A DNA stretch of 64,000 bases from an uncultured Chloroflexota bacterium (GCA_937870825.1 CALMZO010000252.1:1-64000); one strand, 5' to 3'. Shown: positions 31,713 to 40,900, counted from the stretch's first letter. Numbers and translations: made by a program. The notes: a model not told the origin generated them from the letters alone.

Positions 31713-32300
31713 TCAAGACCGTACTGGCGCTTGCTCGGTACGCAGTTCGCGCTGCATCGCGCGCATCCGCCACCACACGTACAACGCCATCACACAAAAA
31801 AATATCAAGGTCAGATTCAACGCGATATTGATAAACACCAACACATTCGACAACATGATGTGCGTGTGCGGCGGCGTGGTGCCCAGACCTGCCATGCCCA
31901 TCAACACCGTGCCAAAACCATAACCGCGAATGTCACTAATTTGAATTCCTAGCACATTGAGCAAGGTCGGCAAAAGTTGCGAGCCGCGAAAATCGCCAAA
32001 CAGATGGCGCACATGATTGATGCCCGCGCCGTACAAAGCTTGAAACGCATACACGAGTACGAGCAACAGTCCTGCCAACGCGCCGCGCCGCGCGAGCCAA
32101 ACGCCTAACGGCGGCACGATTGCATACACGAGCGCACAGTACAACAAAAACTCGGGAATCGTAATACCGTACCATGCCGGTTCGTTCGTAATAATAGCAT
32201 CATCGAGAATATGCAGCCACAAGCCGATGAAACTTGCAATGAACAAAATTGTGATACGAGAAACGAGAAACGCGAAACGCGAGGACATTTTTCCGTTCAT
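31713..32300 (-). CDS. Hypothetical multi-pass membrane protein
   Basis: 195 residues from the ATG at 32300. Five or so hydrophobic stretches: FLVSRITILFIASFIGLW, GITIPEFLLYCALVYAIVPP, ALAGLLLVLVYAFQALYGAG, GFGTVLMGMAGLG and SNVLVFINIALNLTLIFFCV, with a cytoplasmic Arg-rich tail (WWRMRAMQRELRTEQ). The first helix begins SSRFAFLVSRI, which is the GAGAAACG repeat (32,256-32,290) read in its hydrophobic frame, so part of this membrane segment comes from repeat DNA. I do not recognise a family. It diverges from the CapA-like gene. Confidence 0.7.
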   Translation of the reverse strand: MNGKMSSRFAFLVSRITILFIASFIGLWLHILDDAIITNEPAWYGITIPEFLLYCALVYAIVPPLGVWLARRGALAGLLLVLVYAFQALYGAGINHVRHLFGDFRGSQLLPTLLNVLGIQISDIRGYGFGTVLMGMAGLGTTPPHTHIMLSNVLVFINIALNLTLIFFCVMALYVWWRMRAMQRELRTEQAPVRS

Positions 32301-32314
32301 GGCGGGAATTATAA

Positions 32315-32400
32315 CACATTGCGAATTGCGAATTGTAGATTGCGAATTGAGCGCGACGGTAGCGACAAATTCCCAATTCGCAATTTCAAACTCCAAATTC
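32315..32400. repeat. GCGAATTG / CCAATTCGCAATTTC inverted arrays
   Basis: TTGCGAATTGCGAATTGTAG with further GCGAATTG units is followed by the complementary AATTCCCAATTCGCAATTTC. The two halves could pair in a large hairpin. They occupy the divergent spacer just upstream of the CapA promoter. Confidence 0.7.
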
Positions 32401-32429
32401 TTGACACAAACCTTTTGCGATGTTACAAA
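32401..32429 (+). promoter_or_regulatory. Promoter of the CapA-like lipoprotein gene
   Basis: TTGACA (32401-32406), 17 bases, TACAAA (32424-32429) preceded by TGT, an extended -10. The start would lie about 20 bases before the ATG at 32457. Confidence 0.65.
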
Positions 32430-32456
32430 TTTTTTTCGTCCGCTCAATACAACGGT

Positions 32457-34130
32457 ATGAATAAACGACACCTATTTTTATTTCTGTGTGGGATATTCCT
32501 TATGTCGGGTTGCGCGTTACAAGATGCAACCGCGCCGGCGGCAGGCACAGACACAAACACACGCGCAATTCCAACTTTAACCCGAACGGCTGCCCCGCCG
32601 ACGCGCACGCCCAGTCCCACCGCGCCGCGTCAGCCCACCATCTTTATCCCGAATGAAATCACGGGCACAATCCGCGCTGAACTCCTCGCCGCCGCGAAAC
32701 AAATCGCCCTCAACAACGCTGCCAACAAAAGCAGTGCCGCTGTGGTCCTTTCCACGCAGCGCGCGCCCAATTCAGAGATTTTGCTGGAACGCGTGTACGC
32801 GGTCGTGGACTGGTTTCCGTCGAAACTCTCCAACATCGGCTCTGAAGAACTTTTGAATTTGTGGCAAGGTATTGGAACGCCTGAAGGCATTACTGCATTG
32901 TTGGTTTCGCCCGAAACGTTTGGCATCCTCACCGATTTGTGGGGCGCGCCCGCCGCGAATGTTTCGAGCATTCCCCCCGACCAACTGGTCAACACCGTCT
33001 GGAGCAACAAGACCGCGCTCGCCATCATGCCGTTTGACCAACTCGTGCCAAAGGTCAAGGCATTGCGCGTGGACGACATCAATCTCCTCGAACGTGAAGC
33101 GAACCTCGACGCGTATCCGCTCGTCACGCGCTTGTACATTTCCGGCGACCCGACATTTGTCAAAGGATTCACCACCGCGTTTTACAAAAAGAACGCGCGC
33201 ACGAATCGCATCCCCGAACGCATGACCGAATTGATTATGACGGGCGTCACCGCGATTTCGCGGACGAGCGCGTTCAAAATTGACGCGGCGGGTGACAATG
33301 CGCTGCCCGCGCGCGTCGTCGCCGATGTACTATCCGCCGCCGACATTACGCATGTGAGCAACGAAGTGCCTTTCACTGAAGCGTGCAAGCCGGTCCTCGG
33401 TACGTTGCAGCTGTGTGCGAAACCACAATACATCGAAGCATTAAAACTCGCGGGCGTTGACCTCATCAGTTCGACGGGCAATCACATGAACGATTATGGC
33501 ATCAAGGCGTTTTCCGAAACGCTCGACCTGTTTGAACGCGAGGGCTTCAAATGGTTCGGCGGCGGACGCAATCTGGACGAAGCGAAACGCGTTCTCATCG
33601 TCGAGGACCATGGTAACAAACTCGCGTTTCTTGGCATGAATAGTTTTGGTCCGAAAAGCGTTTGGGCAACCGCCGACCGTCCCGGCGCACAGCAGTACGA
33701 CCCCGAACTTTTGCATCAAGAATTAAAAGAGGCGCGCGAAAACGCGGATGTTGTTTTCCTCGATATGCAGTCCGAAGAAACGTACCAGTACGAGCCGTAC
33801 GCGGGCAACAAAGAAAAATTCCGCGACGGCATTGCGAACGGCGCGGATGTCGTGACAGGCGTTCAAGCGCATCAACCGCAAGCGGTGGAATTTACAGCGG
33901 ACGGCAAGAAAATCATTTTGTACGGATTGGGCAATTTGTTTTTCGACCAGATGCAAAGTCCGAACGTGCGGCAAGGTCTCGTCGTGCGCCACACCATTCA
34001 CAACGGCAAACTGATTCAGACGGAACTCTTGCCCACGCTGTTGGAAAATTATGTGCAGCCGCGTTGGGCGACGCCGACGGAAGCGAATCAAATTCTCGAC
34101 CTCGTATTCGGCGCCAGCGGATTCAAATAG
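32457..34130 (+). CDS. CapA-family lipoprotein (poly-gamma-glutamate-synthesis-like metallophosphatase fold)
   Basis: 557 residues. Signal peptide with lipobox MSGC (Cys19), then a Thr/Pro linker (PTLTRTAAPPTRTPSPTAP). Residues about 60-245 form a domain without a clear name. The C-terminal 310 residues match the CapA/PgsA family: SRTSAFKIDAAGD, DITHVSNEVPFTEACKP, the GNHMNDYGIKAFSETLDLF motif with its metal-type His, and VVTGVQAHQPQAVEFTADGK near the end. CapA proteins have a calcineurin-like fold; no other capsule (pgsBC) gene is adjacent, so the role is open. An intrinsic terminator follows 10 bp after the stop. Confidence 0.87.
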   Translation: MNKRHLFLFLCGIFLMSGCALQDATAPAAGTDTNTRAIPTLTRTAAPPTRTPSPTAPRQPTIFIPNEITGTIRAELLAAAKQIALNNAANKSSAAVVLSTQRAPNSEILLERVYAVVDWFPSKLSNIGSEELLNLWQGIGTPEGITALLVSPETFGILTDLWGAPAANVSSIPPDQLVNTVWSNKTALAIMPFDQLVPKVKALRVDDINLLEREANLDAYPLVTRLYISGDPTFVKGFTTAFYKKNARTNRIPERMTELIMTGVTAISRTSAFKIDAAGDNALPARVVADVLSAADITHVSNEVPFTEACKPVLGTLQLCAKPQYIEALKLAGVDLISSTGNHMNDYGIKAFSETLDLFEREGFKWFGGGRNLDEAKRVLIVEDHGNKLAFLGMNSFGPKSVWATADRPGAQQYDPELLHQELKEARENADVVFLDMQSEETYQYEPYAGNKEKFRDGIANGADVVTGVQAHQPQAVEFTADGKKIILYGLGNLFFDQMQSPNVRQGLVVRHTIHNGKLIQTELLPTLLENYVQPRWATPTEANQILDLVFGASGFK

Positions 34131-34139
34131 TCGAAACAA

Positions 34140-34175
34140 AACGGCGACATCAGAACGATGTCGCCGTTCTCTTTG
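34140..34175 (+). terminator. Intrinsic terminator
   Basis: AACGGCGACATC (34140-34151), loop AGAAC, GATGTCGCCGTT (34157-34168), a perfect 12-bp stem followed by CTCTTTG. It ends the CapA-like transcript. Confidence 0.85.
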
Positions 34176-34217
34176 TATTCACTTCCTTATGCCCAACTTG
34201 CAAATTTGAGTGTTGCG

Positions 34218-34529
34218 TCAAACATTCTCCTGCGCAAGCGATGTTGACAATCGTTTTTGCAAAATTGCCGCGAGTGTTGCCGTCACCAACACAATTTGCC
34301 AAGAAAGAATACGAAAGTTCCGCAAAGGCGCCGCACCCATCAAAATTGTCATGCTCATCACGAGGCGGTGACGATGTATGCTGCCCGCGAGTCCTTTCCA
34401 AAACGGAACATCGAGCGTCAGCAGGGGAGCAGTGCCGCCAATCACGCCGCTTTCCGCGCCCATCAAGCCAACGCGCTGAAAATAAAGAACGAGAAACGGA
34501 TTAAAAAACGCGCTGCCCGCAGAATAAAA
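34218..34529 (-). pseudogene. Decayed N-terminal fragment of an MFS transporter
   Basis: Read on the minus strand, FYSAGSAFFNPFLVLYFQRV then GLMGAESGVIGGTAPLLTLD and LAGSIHRHRLVMSMTILMGA resemble helices 1-3 of the MFS_1-like family (3-phenylpropionate and nucleoside transporter relatives), including the loop between helices 2 and 3. There is no start codon in front (the frame begins in CTGTCCCCGTTTGTCTTGAC), and after about 100 codons the frame ends at 34218 with no later helices. This is therefore a remnant of a gene of roughly 400 codons. It fills most of the 430-bp gap between the CapA terminator and the Ig-like lipoprotein gene; I see nothing else there. Confidence 0.65.
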
Positions 34530-34561
34530 AATGTCAAGACAAACGGGGACAGGGTCTTTAT

Positions 34562-36457
34562 TTATTGTTCCACGGGTTGAAATACTGCGCTCCCGCGTTC
34601 GCCAATCTCATTCGTGTAATTGCAGGTGAGGACGGGCGGACGCGCATTGAATGAACAATCGAATTCGAGCGTGTGCGTTGACGCGTTCGCGTCCGTCGAA
34701 AAATCTACGGCGAACAAAACACTTTTGTCGTTCACCGCGCCGCTGACGATTTTTCCGTTCAAAATTTTTCCGTCCGTACGCTGTTCCAAAAACGCGCCGC
34801 GCAGCGCGCGTCCGATTTGCGCGAACGCGGCTTTGTAACGCGCGGCGGGCGATTCGGCGTACCATGTCTGCGCGAAATCGAACACGGCGGGGAAGGGTGA
34901 GGGGGGGGGCGGCGGCTGCACGCTGAAACGCAGCGGCAGCGACAAACGCGTTTGATTCAAATTGTCCGTGACGCGCGCGTACATTTCCACCGCGCCCGCG
35001 CGCGGCGGACTCCAGTCGTACGTCAAAATTTTTTCCGTCGCGCCCTGCACGTTTTCTTCAAGCGCCAACCGAGCCAGAGTTTCCCCCGGCGCGCGCACCC
35101 ACAATTCGAGCATGTCCAATTCCGATTGTCCCCGCGCCGTGATTTGAATTTTCGCCGCGTTTGGCAAAATCACGGGCGCGTTGGTCAACTGCAATTCGAG
35201 TGTCGGTGGACCCGGCAAATTGATTTGCGGTGTTGCGGTGGGCGTCGGGGGAAGCGGTGTGCGCGTGTTTTGTGCGACGCGCGTTTCGCGAAACACGCGC
35301 GGCGCGCCATCGCGCACCACGATGGTCGCGCGCGGCGTATCCGTCGTGTGTCCGACGACATCGTACGCGCGCACAAAAAACGTGTGCGTCCCGTTCGTCA
35401 AATCGGGCGCGGTGAGTGCGGCATAAAGCGCGGTCTGCAAAGACGGCGCGCGGCTGTTGACCGCATCGGCGAAGCGTTCGTCCACGTACAATTCGACGCG
35501 CGCGACGCCGTTGTTTGCCAGCGCGAGCGTGTTCACCACCAGGACCTCGCCGAGCGCGAGCAGAGTGTATTCGCTCGACGCGGTGACGACGGGCGGCTGA
35601 TTATCAAACACGCGAATCGAAAAACGCAGCGAATCATCGCTCTCGTTTTGATTGTCATACGCGCGCAAAACAATGCCGTGCGAACCCGTCGTCGTCGGCG
35701 TCCACGGAATCGCGACGGCGAACGGCGTCACGCCGCCCGCGCGTTCCGGCACGACAAACGTGATGAGTTGATTGTCCACTACGAGTTCGATGCGCGTCAC
35801 CGCAACATCATCCGTCGCGACGCCTTGAATCAACATTGGCGCGCCGATTTCGGCGTCTTTGTTTCCCGACGGGAAAGTCATCAGCACTTCGGGCGCGCGA
35901 TTGTTGTTGATAACATTCAAGTCGAGTTGCGCGATGTTGCTCGCGTTACCGTGTGCATCGTATGCGACGGCGCGCAGTGTGTGTCTTCCCAAGACATTGG
36001 GTTTCCATGAAAATTGGTTCGAGTACACCGAGGACGGCACAACCACCACTGTTTGCGCGGCTAACACATTGTTGTCGTACAATTCAAGCCGCGCGATGCT
36101 CCGGTCATCCGCCGCGAGAACATTGAGCGCGACCTGTTGTTCGAGCGAGACAGGCAGCTCCGGGTCTTGAACAGTCATTTGAACGATGGGCGGAAACGTG
36201 TCGTCGAGAACGCCGCTCGGTGTCGCACCCGGCAGAGTTGTGGGAAGTTGCGAACTCGTGGGAACTTGCGTCGAGTTTGCTGCGGGTGTGCCTGCCGCGT
36301 CGGTGGCATCCCCTTGCGGCGTAATTGTGCCATCAACGATGGGAAGGGTTGGAAACGGGGTTTGGCGCGGCGGTGTCGCGGTGGGGGAGGGAACGCACGC
36401 GGAAATCAGGATGCAGTAACCGGTAAGCAAAAGCCCGTAAAACAATTTTGAACGCAT
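34562..36457 (-). CDS. Lipoprotein with tandem Ig-like domains
   Basis: 631 residues. Lipobox LISAC (Cys21), then a long Thr/Pro/Ser linker (SPTATPPRQTPFPTLP). Three bacterial Ig-like repeats follow, each marked by a DN-x-L strand: PIVQMTVQDPELPVSLEQQV ... RHTLRAVAYDAHGNAS; VLMTFPSGNKDAEIG ... SHGIVLRAYDNQNESD; VVTASSEYTLLALGEVLVVN ... THTFFVRAYDVVGHTT. After a second Pro linker (PLPPTPTATPQ) a fourth, divergent Ig-like domain and a C-terminal domain with two Cys (DCSFN and LTCNY) close the protein. A run of nine C on the coding strand (34909-34901) encodes a Pro stretch. It is probably a surface adhesin or scaffold; no enzyme is evident. Confidence 0.85.
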   Translation of the reverse strand: MRSKLFYGLLLTGYCILISACVPSPTATPPRQTPFPTLPIVDGTITPQGDATDAAGTPAANSTQVPTSSQLPTTLPGATPSGVLDDTFPPIVQMTVQDPELPVSLEQQVALNVLAADDRSIARLELYDNNVLAAQTVVVVPSSVYSNQFSWKPNVLGRHTLRAVAYDAHGNASNIAQLDLNVINNNRAPEVLMTFPSGNKDAEIGAPMLIQGVATDDVAVTRIELVVDNQLITFVVPERAGGVTPFAVAIPWTPTTTGSHGIVLRAYDNQNESDDSLRFSIRVFDNQPPVVTASSEYTLLALGEVLVVNTLALANNGVARVELYVDERFADAVNSRAPSLQTALYAALTAPDLTNGTHTFFVRAYDVVGHTTDTPRATIVVRDGAPRVFRETRVAQNTRTPLPPTPTATPQINLPGPPTLELQLTNAPVILPNAAKIQITARGQSELDMLELWVRAPGETLARLALEENVQGATEKILTYDWSPPRAGAVEMYARVTDNLNQTRLSLPLRFSVQPPPPPSPFPAVFDFAQTWYAESPAARYKAAFAQIGRALRGAFLEQRTDGKILNGKIVSGAVNDKSVLFAVDFSTDANASTHTLEFDCSFNARPPVLTCNYTNEIGERGSAVFQPVEQ

Positions 36458-36491
36458 AGGAGCGCGTACTGTAACGCAACTGCGTTGAATG

Positions 36492-38099
36492 TCAATTTGC
36501 GCGGAGCTGCGTTAGCGCCGTCGGCAATCGCGCAATCAAATCGCCCGCGACGACGCCCACATTTCCAATTTCCTGCGCGGCAATTTCGCCTGCCAACGCG
36601 TGAATGTACGCGCCGACGACGGCGGCATTGTACGCGGCGCGCATCGCATCAAAATTTTCATCGTCTCTACCCTGCGCGCTGTATTGCGCCAAAATCCCCG
36701 CAATCGTTCCCGCCAACACATCGCCGGTTCCCGCCGTCGCGAGCGCGGCATTGGCAAACGGAATGAGCGTTGCTGTTCCGTCAGATGAGGCAACGACGGT
36801 ATGCGCGCCTTTCAGCACCACTATCGCGTTCCACTGCTGCGCGGCGCGTTGTGCCGATTCGGCGCGGTTCGCTTGCACCGCGCGCGTTTTGATGTCGAGC
36901 AAGCGCGCCATTTCGCCGGGATGCGGTGTGAGAATCGGCGGCGCGGCGAACGAAAATTTTTTCCACCATTCCGAAATGTCCGCGAGATGATTGAGCGCGT
37001 CCGCGTCCAGCACGAGGGGGGGGGGATTTTCCAATGTCGGCAAATTTTCAAACAAGCGTTCCAAAAATTCGCGCGTACTCAACGCGCGGCCGATGCCGCA
37101 GCCGACGAGCAGCGCGGAATACGGATTGTCCCACAAAAACGCGAGCAATTCATTCGCGGCGCGCGGACGCCAATCGCCTGCGTGGTCGGGCAGCGGCAAA
37201 AAGGTTGCTTCGTCAATTTTCGCGGCGACGATGGGATGAATCGTTTGCGGAATCGCGAGCGTGACGAGTCCTGTGCCGCTGCGTCCTGCTGCGCGCGCGG
37301 CGAGAACGGGCGCGCCGGTGTAATGCAACGAACCGCACGCGAGCATCGTTTTGCCGAACGTGCCTTTGTTTGCATCACGCGGACGCGCAGGCAATAACGC
37401 GCGAATCTCCTGCGCTTCTGCCACGCTCACCAAAACATCCTTCGCCCACTCTGGCGGAATTCCAATATCTGCCACGTAAATTTCTCCAACGGCGTTCGCG
37501 CCGGGAAATGTATACTGTCCAATTTTCGGAAACGCGAACGTGACGGTCAAATCGGCGGGAACGGTCGTGGGGTCGAGCGCGCCTGTGTCGGGATTCAGAC
37601 CCGTCGGCAAATCAATTGCAATCACGCGCGCGCGAGTTCCCTTTGTTCCTTCTCTGACCCTTTCCAATATTTCTTTCAACGTCCCCTCAATCGCCCGCGT
37701 CACACCTGTTCCCAACAGAGCATCCACGACAAAATCCGCGTGTTCGAGGTTTTCGCGCAGTTGTGAAAAATCCGCGTCGTCTTGCGCGCGCACGAACGGG
37801 ATGTTTCGCTCCGCGCACAATTTCCAATTCACATCGTTTTCGTCCAACGCGCGTTTCCAAACATAGAGACGCACCGACGCACCCGCGTCATGCAGCACGC
37901 GCGCACAGACCAAGCCATCGCCGCCATTGTTGCCGGGACCGACGAGGACAAGAACGCGCGCATCGCGCAGGTTCCACCTGTTCGTCATCGCGTGCGCGGC
38001 GAGCGTTCCCGCGCGTTCCATCATTTGCGCGTACGAATTTCCCGACGCATCCGCGCGTTGTTCCAATTCGCGCATTTGTTGTGCCGTGACGAGTTTCAT
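36492..38099 (-). CDS. nnr: Bifunctional NAD(P)H-hydrate repair enzyme (epimerase + dehydratase)
   Basis: 535 residues. The N-terminal YjeF epimerase domain has VLVGPGNNGGDGLVCARVLH (about 50-69), and ALLGTGVTRAIEGTLKEIL; the C-terminal ADP-dependent dehydratase of the ribokinase fold has GRSGTGLVTLAIPQTIHPIV, LTPHPGEMARLL and NAALATAGTGDVLAGTIAGI with its anion-hole loop. It repairs hydrated, damaged NADH and NADPH. Ten C in a row on the coding strand (37025-37016) encode a Pro run in NPPPLVLDADAL, a potential slippage site. The gene is preceded by ACGAACG repeat DNA and lies 38 bp after the DUF4129 gene on the same strand. Confidence 0.94.
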   Translation of the reverse strand: MKLVTAQQMRELEQRADASGNSYAQMMERAGTLAAHAMTNRWNLRDARVLVLVGPGNNGGDGLVCARVLHDAGASVRLYVWKRALDENDVNWKLCAERNIPFVRAQDDADFSQLRENLEHADFVVDALLGTGVTRAIEGTLKEILERVREGTKGTRARVIAIDLPTGLNPDTGALDPTTVPADLTVTFAFPKIGQYTFPGANAVGEIYVADIGIPPEWAKDVLVSVAEAQEIRALLPARPRDANKGTFGKTMLACGSLHYTGAPVLAARAAGRSGTGLVTLAIPQTIHPIVAAKIDEATFLPLPDHAGDWRPRAANELLAFLWDNPYSALLVGCGIGRALSTREFLERLFENLPTLENPPPLVLDADALNHLADISEWWKKFSFAAPPILTPHPGEMARLLDIKTRAVQANRAESAQRAAQQWNAIVVLKGAHTVVASSDGTATLIPFANAALATAGTGDVLAGTIAGILAQYSAQGRDDENFDAMRAAYNAAVVGAYIHALAGEIAAQEIGNVGVVAGDLIARLPTALTQLRAN

Positions 38100-38103
38100 G
38101 GTT

Positions 38104-38180
38104 GGACGAACGACGGAGGACGAACGACGAAAGACTTTTACCTTTTCGTCATTTGTCTTTCGTCATTGGTCATTTGTTGC
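38104..38180. repeat. ACGAACG-family repeat at the DUF4129/nnr junction
   Basis: GGACGAACGACGGAGGACGAA and ACGACGAAAGAC are followed by the complement CGTCATTTGTCTTTCGTCATT, making an inverted pair. The second half encodes the C-terminus of the DUF4129 protein (MTNDERQMTKR). Confidence 0.8.
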
Positions 38181-39541
38181 TTTGCTCTTTGCCACACCGC
38201 GCGCAGTTCGCGCACCTGTGCTTCGGTTGCGTCTTGCATCGCATAATGTACGCCGCAGTAGGCGCGCGTGATATTTTCAATGTCGCGCGCCGCGTCGGGA
38301 AAACGCGCGACGAGACGCGGCAAAAACTCGAACGGCGTTTCGGCTTCCTTCCGTTTCAGTCCAAGTCGTTCCGCGTGCAATTGCAGCGCGGCGTAAATGC
38401 GGCGAACGTTCTCGGCGTTGACGTGACGGCGATGAGCGCGCGGGGAGGTGCGCCGTTTGCGTCTCTCCAAAGGTGATTCGTCGCGTTCGTCCAGTGTTTC
38501 GCGCTCAAACTGTTCATGCTCCAACCACTTGACGCGCCGATTCAAAGCGCGCGCGACGTACCACGCAATCAAAAGTAAAATGCCAATGACGCCGAGCAAA
38601 CGCAGATAGGGCATGAGGTCAAAGAGCTGACGCGCCACTTCGTTGACAACACGTTGCGCTTCGGGATTCGCCAAATTTACATTCGGCAAAAAGCCCATAA
38701 TGATTCGGAGCAATGCTTCGAATACGGGTGCGAGCAAAGACAACAAAAATTCCAGCAAATAAAAAATGGGAATCGAAATGAGCGTGACCAAAATCTGAAT
38801 CAAAAAAGTTAGCGGCGATATGAATCGGAAAAACGCGTTCACGCTCTCGAGTGTGAGAAATTGCGTCGCGCCAAAACCGAGCAGCATCGTCGCCGCAATC
38901 GTCGTGCTCAGCACGAGCGCCCACCTGTAGCCCAACGCTTGTTCGCGTCCCGCTTCTTCGATGCGCGCGAGCGAAATTCCCGTGAGCGACAGCGCAAAGT
39001 ACACAAAAATCCAAAGAATAAAATCCACGCGCGTGCTGAGCGCGGCGATAAATGCCATCGCGAAAAAGATGACGATGCCGAGTCGAAATTGAAAACCGAT
39101 AACCCACAACGTCAGCGGACGCTGCGCGAATCCCAACGCGCGTACAAACGCGGCAACCAGAACGAACAGCGAAATCTCTTCTGCCGTCACGCGTTCCAAG
39201 AGCGTGATTATGCGTCCAAAAAATATCGCAACCCACGAAAAATCATAGAACGGTTCCGCGTAAAATCCGACGCGCATCGCGACGAGAATGGCGAGCAACG
39301 CAAAGACAACGGTCAGCGCTTGCAGCGCTCGCCACGCGCGATTGGAACGCGGCAACGCGCGTCCGACGAGCAGCCCCGTCCAGTACACAATAAAAATTCC
39401 GAACGGCGACACGACGCGCGAAAATCCCATCAGGGAACCAATGGTCAAAACAATCGCGTACAGCCAACACGCTTCCGCCGCCGCAAGCAGCGCGAGCCGC
39501 AGTTCGGCGCGAAGGTTGATTGTGCCTGTTGTAAGGGTCAT
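38138..39541 (-). CDS. DUF4129 polytopic membrane protein
   Basis: 467 residues from the ATG at 39541. About ten hydrophobic helices occupy residues 15-330 (for example ALLAAAEACWLYAIVLTIGS and LTFLIQILVTLISIPIFYLL). The cytoplasmic tail is a DUF4129 domain: ENVRRIYAALQLHAERLGLK, EAETPFEFLPRLVARFPDAA and ITRAYCGVHYAMQ. In many bacteria DUF4129 is joined to a transglutaminase core and follows moxR and DUF58 genes, as here, although no transglutaminase domain is present in this protein. The last residues, QQMTNDERQMTKR, come from an ACGAACG-type repeat. Confidence 0.85.
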   Translation of the reverse strand: MTLTTGTINLRAELRLALLAAAEACWLYAIVLTIGSLMGFSRVVSPFGIFIVYWTGLLVGRALPRSNRAWRALQALTVVFALLAILVAMRVGFYAEPFYDFSWVAIFFGRIITLLERVTAEEISLFVLVAAFVRALGFAQRPLTLWVIGFQFRLGIVIFFAMAFIAALSTRVDFILWIFVYFALSLTGISLARIEEAGREQALGYRWALVLSTTIAATMLLGFGATQFLTLESVNAFFRFISPLTFLIQILVTLISIPIFYLLEFLLSLLAPVFEALLRIIMGFLPNVNLANPEAQRVVNEVARQLFDLMPYLRLLGVIGILLLIAWYVARALNRRVKWLEHEQFERETLDERDESPLERRKRRTSPRAHRRHVNAENVRRIYAALQLHAERLGLKRKEAETPFEFLPRLVARFPDAARDIENITRAYCGVHYAMQDATEAQVRELRAVWQRAKQQMTNDERQMTKR

Positions 39542-39545
39542 AGTG

Positions 39546-39675
39546 GCGCAGTAATCAGTAAGCAGTGGTCGGTAATCAGTAGGGCCATGAGAGATGAGAA
39601 ACGAGAGACGAGAAACGTGCAACGAGAAACGAGATGCGAGAGACGAAAGACGTTAAACGTGAAACGTCAATCGTT
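39546..39675. repeat. AATCAGTA and GAGAAACG arrays between DUF58 and DUF4129 genes
   Basis: GTAATCAGTAAGCAGTGGTC and GGTAATCAGTAGGG are followed by GAGAAACGAGAGACGAGAAAC-type units and GTTAAACGTGAAACGTC. The distal part encodes the C-terminal RLTFHV of the DUF58 protein. Confidence 0.8.
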
Positions 39676-40870
39676 CCAGCCCTTTTTCTGGCTCGCGCGC
39701 GCGATAAACCAAAATTCCGGGCAGCAGTTGCGGTTCCCACGTTTCGTCCAATGAAACAAGCACCATGCGCCGCCCCACGTCGTTCAGGCGAATGATTTCG
39801 GCGAGCAGTGATTCCGTCACGAGCGGCGTCACGACAATCAATGTCGCGCCCCACGCGAGCGTCGCGCTTTCGCGGCGCAGCAAATTTTCAATCGGCAGCG
39901 CGATATAGTACGACACGGCGGCGAGCGCTTCCAACACATTGCGTAATTGTTCGGGGTCGCGTCCGGGCAAGACGCGCAAACGTTGGTCGGAATCGGGAAA
40001 CGTTCCGTTGGCGACGAGACCGAACGCGTATTTTTGCTCCGCCGCAAAATTTGCCAGCGACGCGGTGAGTCGAATCGCGCGTTCGGCGCGTTCGCTGTCC
40101 ACGCCTTGCCATGCTTGTTCGTACGTGGCAAGATTCAAAAAAAAGACCCAATTGAAATTGATGGTTGGCTCGTACTGTTTTACTTGTAGCGCGTTGTGCC
40201 GCGCGGTGGCGCGCCAATGAATGTGTTTCGGCGCGTCTTCGGGATGATAGTCGCGCAAGCCGCGAATGCGCGTCGGGTCTTGGAAAACGGGAATCCGCGC
40301 GCGCGCATCGCCGAACGGTTCTTTGGCGGGCAAACCCCATTCTTGAATCGCGTCAATGCGCGGATAGACAATCAAACGGTCACGCTGCGCGATTTCCAAC
40401 GAACGTTCAAAGAGTCCAAATAAATCGCCGGTCGCAATTTGCGCGGGTCCGAGTGTATAGTAGCCGCGCCGATTGCACGGAATGTGATAGTCCCACCGCG
40501 CGCGTTCGTGCCACAAAAGCGATGCGCGCGATTCCAAAATGCCGGTGAGGGGAAGATGCGAAGGGGCGAGGGGTTTTTCTTGCGGCGTCAAGGCGAGCGG
40601 CATCTGGTCGTTGACGCGCAGCCATGCGAGCGGAAGCCATTTGCGATTCGCCACGCGCAGACTCAAAACGACGCGTTCGCCTTCAAAGACGCGCGTTTCG
40701 TTTAACACGCGTTGATACGTGACACCCAAAAACGCGACGCGCTGCCACACCCACGCGAGCGGAAGTGTGATGACGAGCAGCGACGCCAACGTCAACAACG
40801 TCTCTTGCCCGAGCAGCGCGGCAAGGATGACGAGCATAATCGCAAATTCGAGCCAGGCAGAAGTAAACAA
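39653..40870 (-). CDS. DUF58 domain protein
   Basis: About 405 residues. Two N-terminal hydrophobic helices (LEFAIMLVILAALLGQETLL, SLLVITLPLAWVWQRV) precede a beta domain. The DUF58 core is RARIPVFQDPTRIRGLRDYH followed by EDAPKHIHWRATARHNALQV. The frame opens with TTG at 40870; an ATG at 40837 is an alternative that would remove most of helix 1, so the TTG is kept with some doubt. DUF58 proteins partner MoxR ATPases in what is thought to be a chaperone or metal-insertion system. Its last residues (LERLTFHV) are read from repeat DNA. Confidence 0.87.
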   Translation of the reverse strand: MFTSAWLEFAIMLVILAALLGQETLLTLASLLVITLPLAWVWQRVAFLGVTYQRVLNETRVFEGERVVLSLRVANRKWLPLAWLRVNDQMPLALTPQEKPLAPSHLPLTGILESRASLLWHERARWDYHIPCNRRGYYTLGPAQIATGDLFGLFERSLEIAQRDRLIVYPRIDAIQEWGLPAKEPFGDARARIPVFQDPTRIRGLRDYHPEDAPKHIHWRATARHNALQVKQYEPTINFNWVFFLNLATYEQAWQGVDSERAERAIRLTASLANFAAEQKYAFGLVANGTFPDSDQRLRVLPGRDPEQLRNVLEALAAVSYYIALPIENLLRRESATLAWGATLIVVTPLVTESLLAEIIRLNDVGRRMVLVSLDETWEPQLLPGILVYRAREPEKGLERLTFHV

Positions 40871-40900
40871 GGGATGATGGATGAGAGATGAGGGATGAGT
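40870..40900. repeat. GGGATGAT/GAGGGATGAG spacer repeat
   Basis: GGGATGATGGATGAGAGATG and AGGGATGAG lie in the 68-bp spacer between moxR and the DUF58 gene, in the same family as 7,581-7,642 and 30,674-30,690. Confidence 0.6.

Noticed and set aside
34150-34401. 83-codon frame on the minus strand after the CapA terminator
   Set aside because: It is out of frame with the MFS remnant and has no family features or ribosome-binding site.
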